Source of the DNA: Paramacrobiotus richtersi | Lineage: Eukaryota > Tardigrada > Eutardigrada > Parachela > Macrobiotidae | DNA length: 28,081 nucleotides | Direction of reading: 5' to 3' | Assembly (NCBI GenBank): GCA_034698045.1 | Contig: JAQGAU010000443.1 | Coordinates: forward strand, 1-28,081 | In this document: in pieces, positions 9,307 to 20,159 of the stretch | Layout of the letters: each line of letters opens with the position of its first letter | Numbering within the stretch: position 1 is the stretch's first letter | Made by a program: the position numbers and the translations under genes | The notes under the pieces: model-generated | The model's input: the letters and a program-made list of their open reading frames with translations, nothing else | Told to the model about the DNA's origin: nothing | The model's database searches: none

Positions 9307-10818
9307 TGTCGACAGTTTCAAACAGACTCTCTAATCGAGAACAAGAGCAATTAGACAACAATCTGACCTCCAAAAACGAATTTTAGAGGTGAACCCTTTT
9401 GTCGCTTTTACAGACAGAACGAGCACGTTCCGCACGTTATTCTGAAAGCGATGTACATACTTACTCGTCTTCTGTGATACATTCTTGTAACTACGGCAAG
9501 ACGAAGTACAGAAACACAAGCAAGAAGTTGCTCTGTGTTTACTTTATGATTCACAGTTTGTTGCGAAATCAGCTTTTATGAGAAGCTAAGTCGGTAGGTC
9601 GAAAAAACGTCAAGCCTAGTGAAATCGCATAACAATCGGCCATGCCCACATGTCTGAAATTGCACTCTCCCAAGATAGGCTATGTCCGCAGTATTATTAT
9701 TGCGCTCTGTATTAACTCACGTGTGCAACGGATTCTTTTGATGTAATATGCCAAATCAATATTGATTGTGAAAAGAACCTGACTTCAGCTGACAATGCAG
9801 TTTCCTGTGTTTTTATGCTTGAGTAGGTGAGTGACTTTCCGGCTTGCTATATCACCACACAGGTCCACACAAGCAGCTGCAAAATGTGACCAGCAAAATA
9901 TTATAGTACGTGTGGCTTTACAGCGCTACACTGGGGGCGGCAAAGATGTTCAGTTTGCTTACGATTAGTTCTCCCTAGAACGTGGAAGGTGGATCGATGG
10001 CATTCGACGCCATTCCGTGCCAGGAAATGATGCAAAGTGACCTAAAATTTCTGAACGAAACGGACAGATTATTATGAAATAAGTAGCTCGCTCATATTTT
10101 TGCCCAGCTTCTTCATATTTTCTTCTGCATAAGCGAAATATCCTGAAACTAAAGCACTTCAAAAATTACAACAAGATCCGCGACGTACATATGTGTGCAT
10201 TCATTAAAACATGTAACAACAAAAGACGTAATATGACGATTTCTTCAACGTACAGCAGCTTTATAGGGTCGAGTCCCAGAATAATAAAAGCGTGTGGTAA
10301 AAAGTCAAGATCCCAAAGAATGAATGTAGGCTTTTCGTTACAACTAAAGCACATACAAGTAAATTGTTCGTTCGTGTTTCCCTCGTACGGGAAGGCTAAA
10401 AAGTCTCTCTCGTGTCATAATGTTAGCTTTTCCCGGTATCGATAGTAAACTATAGCCAATGCAGAACAATACTCCTTCTTCTGTAAATATGTATCACCCT
10501 ACTCATCTTTCATCGTCAAGGTCGTCCAGGCTACTGTTTAATAATGCTCACTTTTGTAAAAACGGCTGCCTGCCAAAGGACACGCGGGGAACGTACATTG
10601 TTGCTAGTGTTGATCGCACGCGCACGCCATTCGATCCGCTGGAACAACGGCGATGGGCGCAGTTTCCCCACATCAAATAGATAGATCAGTCGCTTGATCT
10701 GGAGTTTGCCATTTCCTATGCTAAATCAGCCGACATATATTTGTACCAGACTACCAAGCTGTATGTGATGTGCTTTTGGATAACTTTCCACAACCGATAT
10801 TCCAGTTAAGTGGTTATC
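9307..10818. other. 1.5 kb intergenic, no supported gene
   Basis: This separates the minus-strand hydrolase from the first GPCR, so it should contain both promoters. Several 60-85-codon frames occur (for example 10191-10445 and 10459-10680 on the plus strand, both ATG-started). None shows a recognisable domain, signal peptide or convincing splice partner. A weak TATA-like CATATATTTG lies near 10735, about 85 bp before the GPCR start. Confidence 0.45.
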
Positions 10819-12092
10819 ATGTCGATAGTCGTAAACTCAACCGTAATCCTTTCCTTCCTACCGAATGGTACCTATATTCAGCAGTCCACTAAACAGGAAA
10901 CTCAACCGGTCGCACCCATCGTATTCTTACCGTACTTGCTAATTCTGCTATCGATCACCACGACCCTAGTTAACCTGGCTGTATTGACTGCGTTTTTCGT
11001 TAATCGGCATCTTCGGACACCATTTAACTTTTACCTAATCTCCCTCCTCCTTTCCGACATTGGTCAGGCAGCTTTCGATCTGCCATTTGTAGTCATCAGC
11101 CTGTTTATCCCGGTGTGGTCATTGGGTCGTACTGCTTGTAATTTCGATTTGTACGCTAAATGGGTGTTTTCGGGAGTAGTACGAAACACGCACTCACTGA
11201 TCAGTCTCAACCGAATCTGGGCTTTGTTTTGGCCCGTTGCCTACAAGCACTACCATACGAAAACGACGGCCATTTGGCTGTGCGTCGGTACCTGGGTTTA
11301 TGTGAATTTATGGCTGCTACCGGGGATGATCCCGGACGCACTGGGACTGAGGAAGGATGATGGGACATGCTATGTTAACACCACAGCGCAGCCGGTGTGG
11401 GCGCTGACGACTCAGATGTGCTTGTATAATTCCACTCTTGTGATCATTGTGGTACGGCATTAAATACTAGCGAACTGTTTTCTTTCGGAAAGGTTAAGAA
11501 AAGCGGACAATAATATTCGTGCTTCTTCCCACTTTCAGGTTACGTACCCGTTCATTTGGTGGAAAATCAGGCAACGTCGCAGAAACATCCTACCGAAAGT
11601 CGGCAAACCTACGGTATCTAACAGCTCACCTAACGCCGTATCGGAAACATTAGGGCGACAACTGACGTCAGCCGGTTAGTAACCTTTCAGCAGAAAACGT
11701 TTCTAATCATATGACATTTGAATGTTATAAATCGTACGGTTTCAGTGGCAACCGAGATGGATCTTCACGATGATGTCGAAGACCAGTCGATTTCTGTAAA
11801 AGAGGAGAAAAAACACACTGAACCTGTAAAGGTACTTAAGGAGACCAATTCTACAAAGAGCTCGCAGAGTTTCGCCGTTCTGACGTACCTGGTCTTGGGA
11901 GTGATATTCTGCTGGACGCCGATTTTAACATATTTCACACTGTCTGCGTTTACGGAGTACGATAATAATTTGTATTTCATTGTGGGATCACTGCTATACT
12001 ATTGCAATTCACTGTTGGATCCTATATTTTTTTGCATTGCGATTAGGCCGCTCAGAGTTACCATACTGAATTTCTTTCGCATACGAAAATAA
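10819..12092 (+). CDS. Orphan rhodopsin-class GPCR 1 of tandem array
   Basis: Exons 10819-11451, 11539-11674 and 11746-12092 give 371 residues. The ATG at 10819 (MSIVVNSTVILSF) starts a short N-terminus with glycosylation sites at N6 and N16. Seven membrane segments are visible. Landmarks: N52 (1.50), D80 (2.50), C107 (3.25) paired with C184 in loop 2 (DGTCYVN), CWTP at 312-315 and DPIFF at 348-352. The overall pattern (AQPVWALTTQ in TM5, CWTP in TM6) is nearest muscarinic/aminergic receptors. However, position 3.32 is Lys114 where those have the amine-binding Asp, DRY is N-R-I (131-133), and TM5 lacks its proline (LYNST). The third intracellular loop is short and holds intron 2. The tail after TM7 has about 19 residues. 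It should signal through G proteins; the ligand is unknown and probably not a monoamine. Confidence 0.9.
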
Positions 12093-12603
12093 TCTGCTGT
12101 GACATAGCTTGTTGTCGCAGAGCAATCGACTACATTTATTCAGAAATATCTCATCCTCGTTCTTCGTTATTTTATTATACAGATAAAGGGGGCTTTAATT
12201 ATCCTGTTATTTCGGCTCTGTAAAGCACCCACTGTAAGAGAACCGCACAGATAAATTACTACAGTAGTGGTACCGTAAACAGCTATATCGTGAATCATGA
12301 GGAAACGGCATAATGGGTTCCAGATCACTCGATCTTTTATTGTGCTACCGTAGATCTAGAGTAAACAACTTTCCTTTAGGCTGACTTGGGTATTTCCCAC
12401 ATATGATAGAATTAAACGGCGCAGCGTTAAGAGCTCCTTTCAGAAGAGGATCAGCGAGTCCCACACGAACCTGCAAATGCCGGTAAGAGGACGCAGTGCA
12501 TCAGTTTTTTGCTGTTCCTGTGTTTCTGAATGCCCTTTGCAATTGGCTGGAATGTTCTACCATCTGCTGCATTAATATTATTGAGAATTTAACAATATAG
12601 CGA

Positions 12604-12623
12604 AGCCGCATTTTAATGCGGCT
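12604..12623. repeat. Short perfect inverted repeat
   Basis: The arms AGCCGCATT and AATGCGGCT flank a two-base TT centre. It lies just downstream of the stop of the weak minus-strand frame ending at 12633. Its role is unknown and it could be chance. Confidence 0.4.
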
Positions 12624-12632
12624 CACCAGCGG

Positions 12633-12899
12633 TTATCTGCATCCCCAGAGGTAGTCAACATTTCCAAACCTTGTGTACAGATGAAATACATCAACAGCTC
12701 CGTGATAGAGTATATAAAAAAGGTGGAAGCCGAACGTTATCCATTTTAAGCAGTTATTATCAATTTTCTGGACCAGTAATGTGTGTCTGAAGAGATTCAC
12801 TTCGTAAACTTCGAATAGACGGCCAATCAGTATGCATTTCGGTCGTTTAACCACAACATAATTATCTTGATCGGTTTGGCCAAACGCTTTTGGCGGCAT
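12633..12899 (-). CDS. Hypothetical 88-residue reading frame
   Basis: An ATG-started frame (MPPKAFGQTDQDNYVVVKRP) ends YLWGCR. It has a hydrophobic aromatic-rich stretch (WITFGFHLFYILYHGAVDVF) that could be a membrane segment. It lies antisense between GPCR 1 and GPCR 2. No family is recognised, and no splice partners or polyadenylation signal were found. It may be a chance frame or one exon of a split gene. Confidence 0.22.
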   Translation of the reverse strand: MPPKAFGQTDQDNYVVVKRPKCILIGRLFEVYEVNLFRHTLLVQKIDNNCLKWITFGFHLFYILYHGAVDVFHLYTRFGNVDYLWGCR

Positions 12900-14033
12900 G
12901 CTTTATCAATCGCTAAGAGCGGCCCACTTCTGCTCTTTGCGACACCAGGAACTATTACGGTCATTTGTAACGCTTTTTGACTGAACGATGCCCTTTGTCA
13001 ACCGCACGCATTATTTCTAACTGCGACGTGCCGTACGTATCGCTAATTCGCTGGCATTCGGAAGACGGATTTGCTAGTGTATGGGCTGCAAAAATAATTA
13101 ATCAGAAAGATATAACTGGAGCAAAGACAATCACGGATGAACCTGGGCAGAAAATTAATAATCTTTGGAGAACGGACGCTTATGTTCATGTAGATCTCAC
13201 ACTCAGGTGGATGCAGACATGCGCTCCAGGACTGTGCGGACTTGCCGATTGTGCGTGTTACAGTGAGTGAAGGTTTATCCTGTCCTTAATGACAGAAGCT
13301 AACAGAGAGGGACCTTTTCTGGGTGAACGCTGAAGAACTTTCAACAGAATTGCAATTTGGTTGAGTGCGACAAACATTTTAACTGCGCACTTTATACCTG
13401 CATGTCACGCAATGCTTCTTATTAAACTTTGACTCATAGACGGGACGTGTCAGTCCACATTTCATCTTTATCTTCCGGTAGACTTTCAGGGTGAGATTTT
13501 AATTTATTATCCGGTCTCAGAAAGGCGCGGGATAGAACACATGAATTATTCGAAAGTATTCGATCTTTGTGAGGAATGGTAAACAACAGTCTTGTGCGTA
13601 TGACGACGTCATAAGTAATTGCATCGGGAAATCTATATCTTTGAAATTACTAGCAATGATTGGAGTTACTGGATTTAGCAAAACAGCAAGAAATATTACC
13701 CTGAAAACTGGCTTTAACCACCAGACTTCGAACGTGACCCTGTACTAAGAGAGTCCGTAAATCCGCACAACTGTATGTACGATGTACCTACAGTATGTAT
13801 CTGCCATAGGTTTGTATGGCTGGAACTGGCAGCCGATGCCATGTAATATCACGGAAACAACGTCACTAGATGCTATCACGGGATCCCCAATTACCGGTTA
13901 TGATTTTATTTAATTAAGATGAAAGACCAAGGAAGCCAAGCACGAGGTTATTTCCATTGAATAGGGCCTTTTTTGCAGAAGAAACTCATATTCTTTTGTT
14001 ACCTGAAGCTGTCTGTACCCGTAGTTATCCATC

Positions 14034-16203
14034 ATGGTTGTACAATCCCATATGATGGTCAATCTATCCTGGCATATGCGGAACTTATCCCGTCCAGCAC
14101 CGATTAATCCGTATCATGCGGATCCGTGGACAGCATTTCTCACAGTCCTTCCATATATACTAATCTTATTGTCTATCGCCACAAACATAAGCAACCTGAT
14201 CGTCCTGGCAGCGTTTTTTGTCAACCGGCACCTTCGCACTCCCTTCAACTGCTACTTGGTCTCCCTGATCGTATCGGACATTGGTCAAGCGTCGTTCGAT
14301 CTCCCGTTCATGATCGTCAGTACGTTTGTACCGGTATGGTCATTGGGCCGCGTAGCATGCAATTTTCACTTGTATGCCAAATGGGTGTTTTCAGCAGCGG
14401 TTCGCAATACTCATGCACTGATTAGTTTGAACCGGGTGTGGGCTTTGTTTTGGCCGCTGTACTACAAACAGTATCACTCGAAGACGGTGGCTGTCTGGTT
14501 GTGTGTGGGCACGTGGGTGTATGCCCATTTATGGTTGATGCCGGGGATGGTGCCAGATGCGATGGGTTTGAGAAAGGATGATGGAACGTGCTATGTCAAT
14601 ACAACAGCGCAACCGGTTTGGGCAATCACCACGCAGTTTTGTTTGTACAACTCTACACTTGTTGTTATTGTGGTAAGTTGTTTGACTAGCAAATCCTATC
14701 GCGATCCTTACATTTCTTCCGGTAACTGGGTTAAACTGTTGTGTTAGTGTGACAGATTATGAGAACTTCTTCGATTAATTTATAGTTCTTACCCGCAATG
14801 TAAAGATCACACTGAGGTCAGTGTTACAGTTGAAAGAAATAACCAGGAAACAGTTTTGTAGTTTTAACTGTACGATTGAGTTTTCCACAAAAGAGCGTTT
14901 TAAGATGAACCAGGTTTCTTTCGAACGATATAATATTAACGTATTTATAAATATTTTTACCGCTCAGTTAGCGCATTTGATCGTCTAAAAGGAGGTGTTG
15001 AACGATGGTTCCATGATTTGTTTAGCGAACTCCTCACAGTCAGATCACCTGGAAGGTTAAATCGGCTTAATCATTTTTGCTAACGATATCGGAAAACCTT
15101 TCTCATTGCATCTAAAGGCTGTGATTGCAGTACTGCTGGTACACATATTCAATTGTTAAAATTCAGCTGACTATTCGCAACACGGAGGGTCACTAAACAC
15201 GCAGCTTGATCTAACGGTCAGGTTACAGGCCGGAAAACCGTTATGAAATACGGAAATCACGCAAGCCGTTGCTTACGGATTCCCTTGTGCATTTGCAGTG
15301 CGGCATTGTGCGTTCTGAACATTAATTAATCATAGTCATTTAATATTGCGCTCTTATTTGAAATAGAGTCTTTAGTAATTAAGATTTCGGAAAAGGGTAG
15401 CTAGCTGCGTCGTATTTGATTGGATACCAGCGTACTACTGACGTTGTTATAAGGAAGCAATCATGTCTCCTGTAACATGTTTCACCGAATCCGTAGAGCT
15501 GTACCCTGGAGAGCTAATAAACTCAACTGATTTGTTAGGTGTATGACCATTTAGTTAGTGTTCTGCTTATCTTATTGTAATGTAATCCCCTGTTTAGATC
15601 ACGTATCCATTCATATGGTGGAAAATCCATCAACGGCAGAAAGTGGCACCAAAATGGCTTGAACTAAATACCGTAAAGGGAACCGCGGGCTCCACTGTCG
15701 CTAAACCAGCGACAGTAACTGGTGCTTTTCCTCGTCCACCTCAAACATGCGCCAGCGTCAGCACCGCCGGTATGAAGTTGTCTGATTTACGTAAAACGCC
15801 TAGAGTATATCTTGCTATTACACTATTTTTTGTCCGGGTAGAAAAATATAATGACAAACTCCCAGACAACACCGACGAGGATGCTGATGAACTTAGCGGA
15901 AACAACCAGAATAAATATGCGCCCAAGGAGAGTGTACCAAACATTCAGTTTCAACGAAAAAAGTCACAGAGCTTTGCCGTCCTGACCTACCTTGTTCTGG
16001 GGGTTGTGTTCTGCTGGACGCCCATCATGATTTTCTTCACACTGGCCGATTTCATCGATTATGACGGAACCGTGCATTTCACCATCGGGTCGCTGCTGTA
16101 CAACTTCAACTCGCTGCTTGATCCCTTCTTTTTCTGCATTGCCATTAGACCCTTAAGGACGACGGTTTTGAGCATTATAGGTTTCCATCAGAAGAGGAGA
16201 TAA
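14034..16203 (+). CDS. Orphan rhodopsin-class GPCR 2 of tandem array
   Basis: Exon 1 is 14034-14672 (donor GTAAGT). After a 925-bp intron, coding resumes at 15598 (acceptor TGTTTAG) and runs to 16203. The start is MVVQSHMMVNLSW, with glycosylation sites at N10 and N17. Key residues are C109 (3.25), K116 (3.32), N133-R134-V135 in place of DRY, and CWTP plus DPFFF near the end. Within the third intracellular loop, 15791-15841 (51 nt) or 15791-15865 (75 nt) reads as an in-frame intron without stops. The protein is therefore 414 residues if unspliced, or 397 or 389 if spliced; GPCR 3 has a clear intron at the equivalent place. It is most similar to GPCR 3, sharing SWHMRN/SWYIRN, NKYAPKES/CKYAPKES and the SQSF block before TM6. 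Confidence 0.9.
15791..15841 (+). other. Stop-free 51-nt candidate intron in GPCR 2 loop 3
   Basis: It begins GTAAAA, ends GGGTAG and is a multiple of three with no in-frame stop, so both retained and spliced mRNAs stay in frame. An alternative acceptor CTCCCAG at 15865 gives 75 nt, also in frame. The encoded insert is hydrophobic (VYLAITLFFV), unlike the polar loop on either side, which favours splicing. Confidence 0.5.
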
Positions 16204-18599
16204 TTTTACAATAAGGACTGCATAATAATATTATGTCAAACTTGCACATAGCTGGAGTTACAGTTAGCGTTGTTAAGAAGAATTACAGTTTTTTAGCTAA
16301 CCGAAACTCCTGTTCTATCAGACCTTTGCATGCATTTCGGTTTCAACGTATATGTTACGCTATAGCCTATCGCAACTCGTGATGCGATCGTTGAAGGAAT
16401 AATTCACAGTATTCATTTTTACTCGCAACATCCACTAATCCAGATGAGTAACTTCTTTTGTTTCGATCTTAACTAAACATACTATAAAATTGTGTATGTT
16501 ATATGCATATGTGCTGACAGCACACATATATTAACACATAACATGCTGACATTGTGACTAAAGGATGACGAGACTTCATAACCTGAAAAAACTGCACACC
16601 AAACGCAGTGGTAAGTATATGATCTATTATCTATTAGTATTTGACCAGAACGAAAACTGCAAATTCTTTGCCAAGCCATATGGAAGCATGCATAAATAAC
16701 TACGTGCGCTATAGCCCTGTTTTACGTATGTTGCCAGTCCTTGGGGAGGCTATCAACACGTCGGTATTCATTCGGGCATTGCCGTTTTCTAGCGACGGTC
16801 TCTCTACATTAGAGAGAACGGCAATGATCTGGGACTGGGTTATGTACCAATGTCGAGCAAGTTCTGATACAGTGCAGCTGTCAACACACATTTCAAATGT
16901 CTCATAGTGTTGGCCTTCTTCTGGCAGGCTGTAGTTGATACTGTTGATACTGTTATACCGTCCATAATTTTTATAAGAGTGTGTCTTGAATTGAACAATC
17001 ACGATCGTGATCACGTTTGAACTGTATGGATCGTGATGCGCGCTAATATAGCAGAGACAGAAAACTCTGCTCTACCCCCAGGAAACGGCAGGTTTCGGCA
17101 GCGGAAATCGTGTGCTGTTGGGTAAGTGCACTCGCTGTTTGCGGACACTAACAGACAGAAGCGAGCAGAAAACGCGAGAAGGGACTGATCGAACTGGTCT
17201 GTTGTGGGCTCGAAGACAAATTCGCTTTTTTTGTACTCCCATAGCAGTAAATCGACGTACATTTCGGGACGGGGAAACAAAAAAACTGATGTACATAGTA
17301 CACACACACATAGTATACAACACCTTCACGGACTTCAAAGGGAAGGTTACAGTGTGGTTCGAGTTGCGAAACTAAGGATGGATCCGGGCCGCAAACGATC
17401 TGGATTCCCGAACATTTCTCTCCTGCACTGTATGATAACGGGCAGTATGGGGACGCAGTCACGCAGGTGTTGGAAAAGGTGGACCTGTGTACTTTTCAAA
17501 CCTGACAGAAATTCCGAGTGGCAAGTTGTTGCGTATGCAAGTTTTCGGACGTCATTTACGTAACCAAGCGCTCCGCTGACGAGACCTTTGTTCTTCAAAG
17601 GTTTCGTTCGCTTTGACATTACCCGGCTTCCCCGTGACTGATAAAGTATCGGTTCTAGAACCATGGCATGATCTTGACTATGAACCTGCAGATACCCGGG
17701 TACCGTGACAGGACAGACAAAACGCGACTTTGCTTAGTGCAGCGCACGGATGGTGAACGCGTCTTTACTACTGTGTTGTTGCGCAGTAGTTCCGGTACCG
17801 TGACCGACAGAACAGACAAAATCTTTTTTTTCGGAACGTAGAGAACTTTCGCTTCGCCATTTTAGGTCTTAATATGAAACGCCTGTTTATGTTAAACAAC
17901 ATTTTTGGCTGAATGTTCTTGCCAAAGCTGTGCCAGGCTGACTGTCAATTGATTAGACCGTTCTCGGATATGAAAGGTCAATTATCACCCAGGTCCCAGA
18001 GTGTACACATTCCGCTACTTTAAGAGAGCTTCAGGGTGCGGTGCGGCAGGATCAGATGCAAAATCTGTTTACCTACACCATGCATGATGCGCTCGTAATT
18101 AATTCACGTCATAATTAATGTCGGCTAATCCACAACCGAGACCAAAAATATCCATACTGCACGTGCGAAATTATAAATCTCTGGTTGCAGCTATTGGATA
18201 TGGAAAAACAACAATAGACCTTATACTATAATTACCAGGTTCCGCAGGTGGTTATCATAGACGATAAAGCGATGCAAAACAGGCCACAGTTCTAAGTTTG
18301 GGGGAGCTGTCTGCGGCAGATACAGTACGAGCGGATTGGCTCTGGGCGATCCTAATCGTCGTATGACGCGTACTATCACGCAATGGCGTCACTCAGGGGT
18401 ACTGTACGGGCTCTACAGTTATCTGTAATAATGTGATTTAATTAGTATATAAGTATATATATAAGAGGCCATACAAGCACCGCACGCGATTATTTCCCTT
18501 ACACGAGACTTTCCTAGCTTGCGTAGAAAAAGGTACATGAGCAAGATGAAACTTTGTGTTTTATGATCTAACTGCTCTTTTGCATTACTGTTACTCGGT
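16204..18599. other. 2.4 kb between GPCR 2 and GPCR 3, with a GC-rich protein-like block
   Basis: Most is AT-rich and unexplained. About 17040-17825 is richer in GC, and plus-strand stretches in different frames read like protein. Examples are KTLLYPQETAGFGSGNRVLL (17060-17121, ending at a GTAAGT donor), IPEHFSPALYDNGQYGDAV (near 17406-17460) and, one base out of frame, GPVYFSNLTEIPSGKLLRMQ (near 17481-17540). A TGA at 17578-17580 is followed by LTLPGFPVTDKVSVLEPWHD. This suggests a frameshifted or spliced remnant of a gene or mobile element. I recognise no family. A nested inverted repeat lies at 16777-16826. Confidence 0.3.
18446..18465 (+). promoter_or_regulatory. TATA-like element upstream of GPCR 3
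   Basis: TATATAAG followed by TATATATAAG lies about 135-155 bp before the GPCR 3 start codon. The spacing would place a transcription start near 18480-18495 and a 5' leader of about 110 nt. This is inferred from position and consensus only. Confidence 0.4.
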
Positions 18600-20159
18600 A
18601 TGCTTGTGCAATCCAATATGACGACTAATATGTCCTGGTATATCCGGAACACATCTCTTCAAGCACCGGCTAACGTCCATCAGGCAGATCCTTGGGCGCC
18701 ATTCCTCAAGGTCGTGCCGTATATATTTATTCTGTTGTCGATCGCCACGAACATCAGCAACCTCGTCGTGTTGACAGCTATTTTCGTCAACCGACATCTT
18801 CGCACGCCCTTCAACTGCTACTTGGCCTCCCTTCTCGTATCCGACATTGGTCAAGCTTCGTTTGATCTCCCGTTCGTCATCGTCAGTACATTTGTGCCGG
18901 TATGGTCACTGGGCCGTGTAGCATGCAATTTTCATTTGTATGCCAAATGGGTATTTCCAGCAACGATTCGTAATACTCATGCGCTGATCAGTTTTAACAG
19001 GGTATGGGCTTTATTTTGGCCGCTGAATTATAGACAGTATCACTCGAAGACGGTGGCTGTTGGGTTGTGTGTGGGCACGTGGATGTATGCCCATGTATGG
19101 CTAATGCCCGGACTGGTGCCGGATTTCATGGGGTTGAGAAAGGATGATGGGACGTGCTATCTCAATACCACCGCGCAGCCGATTTGGGGGATCACCACTC
19201 AGCTGTGCTTGCACGACGCCACACTCGTGGTCATCGTGGTAAGTGGTCGTCCTTGCTGTTTGTATGCGATTAAGCAGTTTTCATTGTGAAAAAAATAACA
19301 GATAACTAATGATTCCCGAGTACGAGCAAACGGACGCGATCTGCAGATTTGTTACTGCGCGATCACGCGGGCGGTCTTACACTCTCGTGCGTACTTTCGG
19401 TTGTCTCTGTAAAATGAATTATCCTGTATGTACACTCGCTGCTGTTTCGGTTATTAGAGTTTAGTAAGTTAACCCTTCGCTATGTGCAGATTTCCTCTTC
19501 TATCGCATCGTTCACTACCTGTAAATTATAGCTTGACGGAGATGTCTTTTAGACTTCATACCCGTTTATATGGTGGAAAATTCGTCAACGCCAGAAAGTT
19601 GCACCAAAATCGCCTGAATCAAATACAGTAAAAGGAGCCGCGGGTTCGATTATCGCTACATCGGTGACAATCGCCGGAGTTGTACCCCAGCCATCCCAGG
19701 CAGGCCCTAGCTGCGTCAGTGCCGGTGGTATGGAATTAAACCTATTTGCTGACGTGAAGTAAGTATCTGTATGTCCTGCTGCTGTAATATGTGTAGAAAT
19801 TAATGACGACATCCCAATGTGGCAGGAATGGCGACGATCTATCTGTGAATCACCGGTGCAAATATGCGCCCAAGGAGAGCGCACCGTACACTGAAGGCCA
19901 ACGGAAAAGTTCACAGAGCTTCACCGTTCTGACGTACCTTGTGCTCGGTGTCGTATTCTGCTGGACACCAATCATGACTTTTTACACAATGGCCGATTTC
20001 ATGGAGTATGACGAATCCGTACACTTCATCATCGGGTCGCTGCTCTATCATTTCAATTCACTGCTAGATCCTTTCTTTTTCTGCATTGCTATTAGACCCT
20101 TAAGGGCAACGGTTTTACGTGTTTTAGGTTATCGAGCGAAAAAACCATTGGTTTACTAA
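18600..20159 (+). CDS. Orphan rhodopsin-class GPCR 3 of tandem array
   Basis: Exons 18600-19238, 19553-19758 and 19826-20159 give 392 residues. Intron 1 is 314 bp. Intron 2 is 67 bp with a GTAAGT donor and GTGGCAG acceptor, chosen because it joins DVK to NGDDLSV and keeps the TM6 frame. The start is MLVQSNMTTNMSWYIRN. Motifs are C109 (3.25), K116 (3.32), N-R-V at 133-135, CWTP and DPFFF. Several positions invariant in the other three copies have changed here: Pro120 at 3.36 in TM3 (KWVFPATIRN), Gly for Trp in TM4 (AVGLCVG), and HDA for YNS in TM5 (CLHDATL). These could reflect a new ligand or relaxed constraint. Nearest paralogue is GPCR 2. Confidence 0.9.

Larger units (their letters stand above)
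12093..14033. other. 1.9 kb between GPCR 1 and GPCR 2
   Basis: This holds the weak minus-strand frame at 12633-12899 (listed separately) and a 20-bp palindrome. Otherwise it is AT-rich sequence without a supported gene. A 97-codon plus-strand frame at 12977-13270 begins at TTG and has no domain. The last few hundred bases should contain the GPCR 2 promoter; no clear TATA box was seen. Confidence 0.4.

Noticed and set aside
9965-10162. 65-codon minus-strand frame rich in basic residues
   Set aside because: No ATG at the start, no family, no supporting exons.
10459-10680. ATG-started 73-codon frame upstream of GPCR 1
   Set aside because: It could be an upstream reading frame, but has no domain or conservation with sequence ahead of the other three receptors.
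12977-13270. 97-codon plus-strand frame
   Set aside because: It starts at TTG, has no recognised domain and no convincing splice sites; probably chance.
16487-16545. Imperfect AT-rich hairpin resembling a small-RNA precursor
   Set aside because: The stem has several bulges and simple-sequence content; no conserved arm could be recognised.
16777-16826. Nested inverted repeat (CATTGCCGTT/AACGGCAATG outside, TCTCTCT/AGAGAGA inside)
   Set aside because: A bulge of about 12 bases breaks the stem and nothing nearby gives it a role; likely chance or old repeat.
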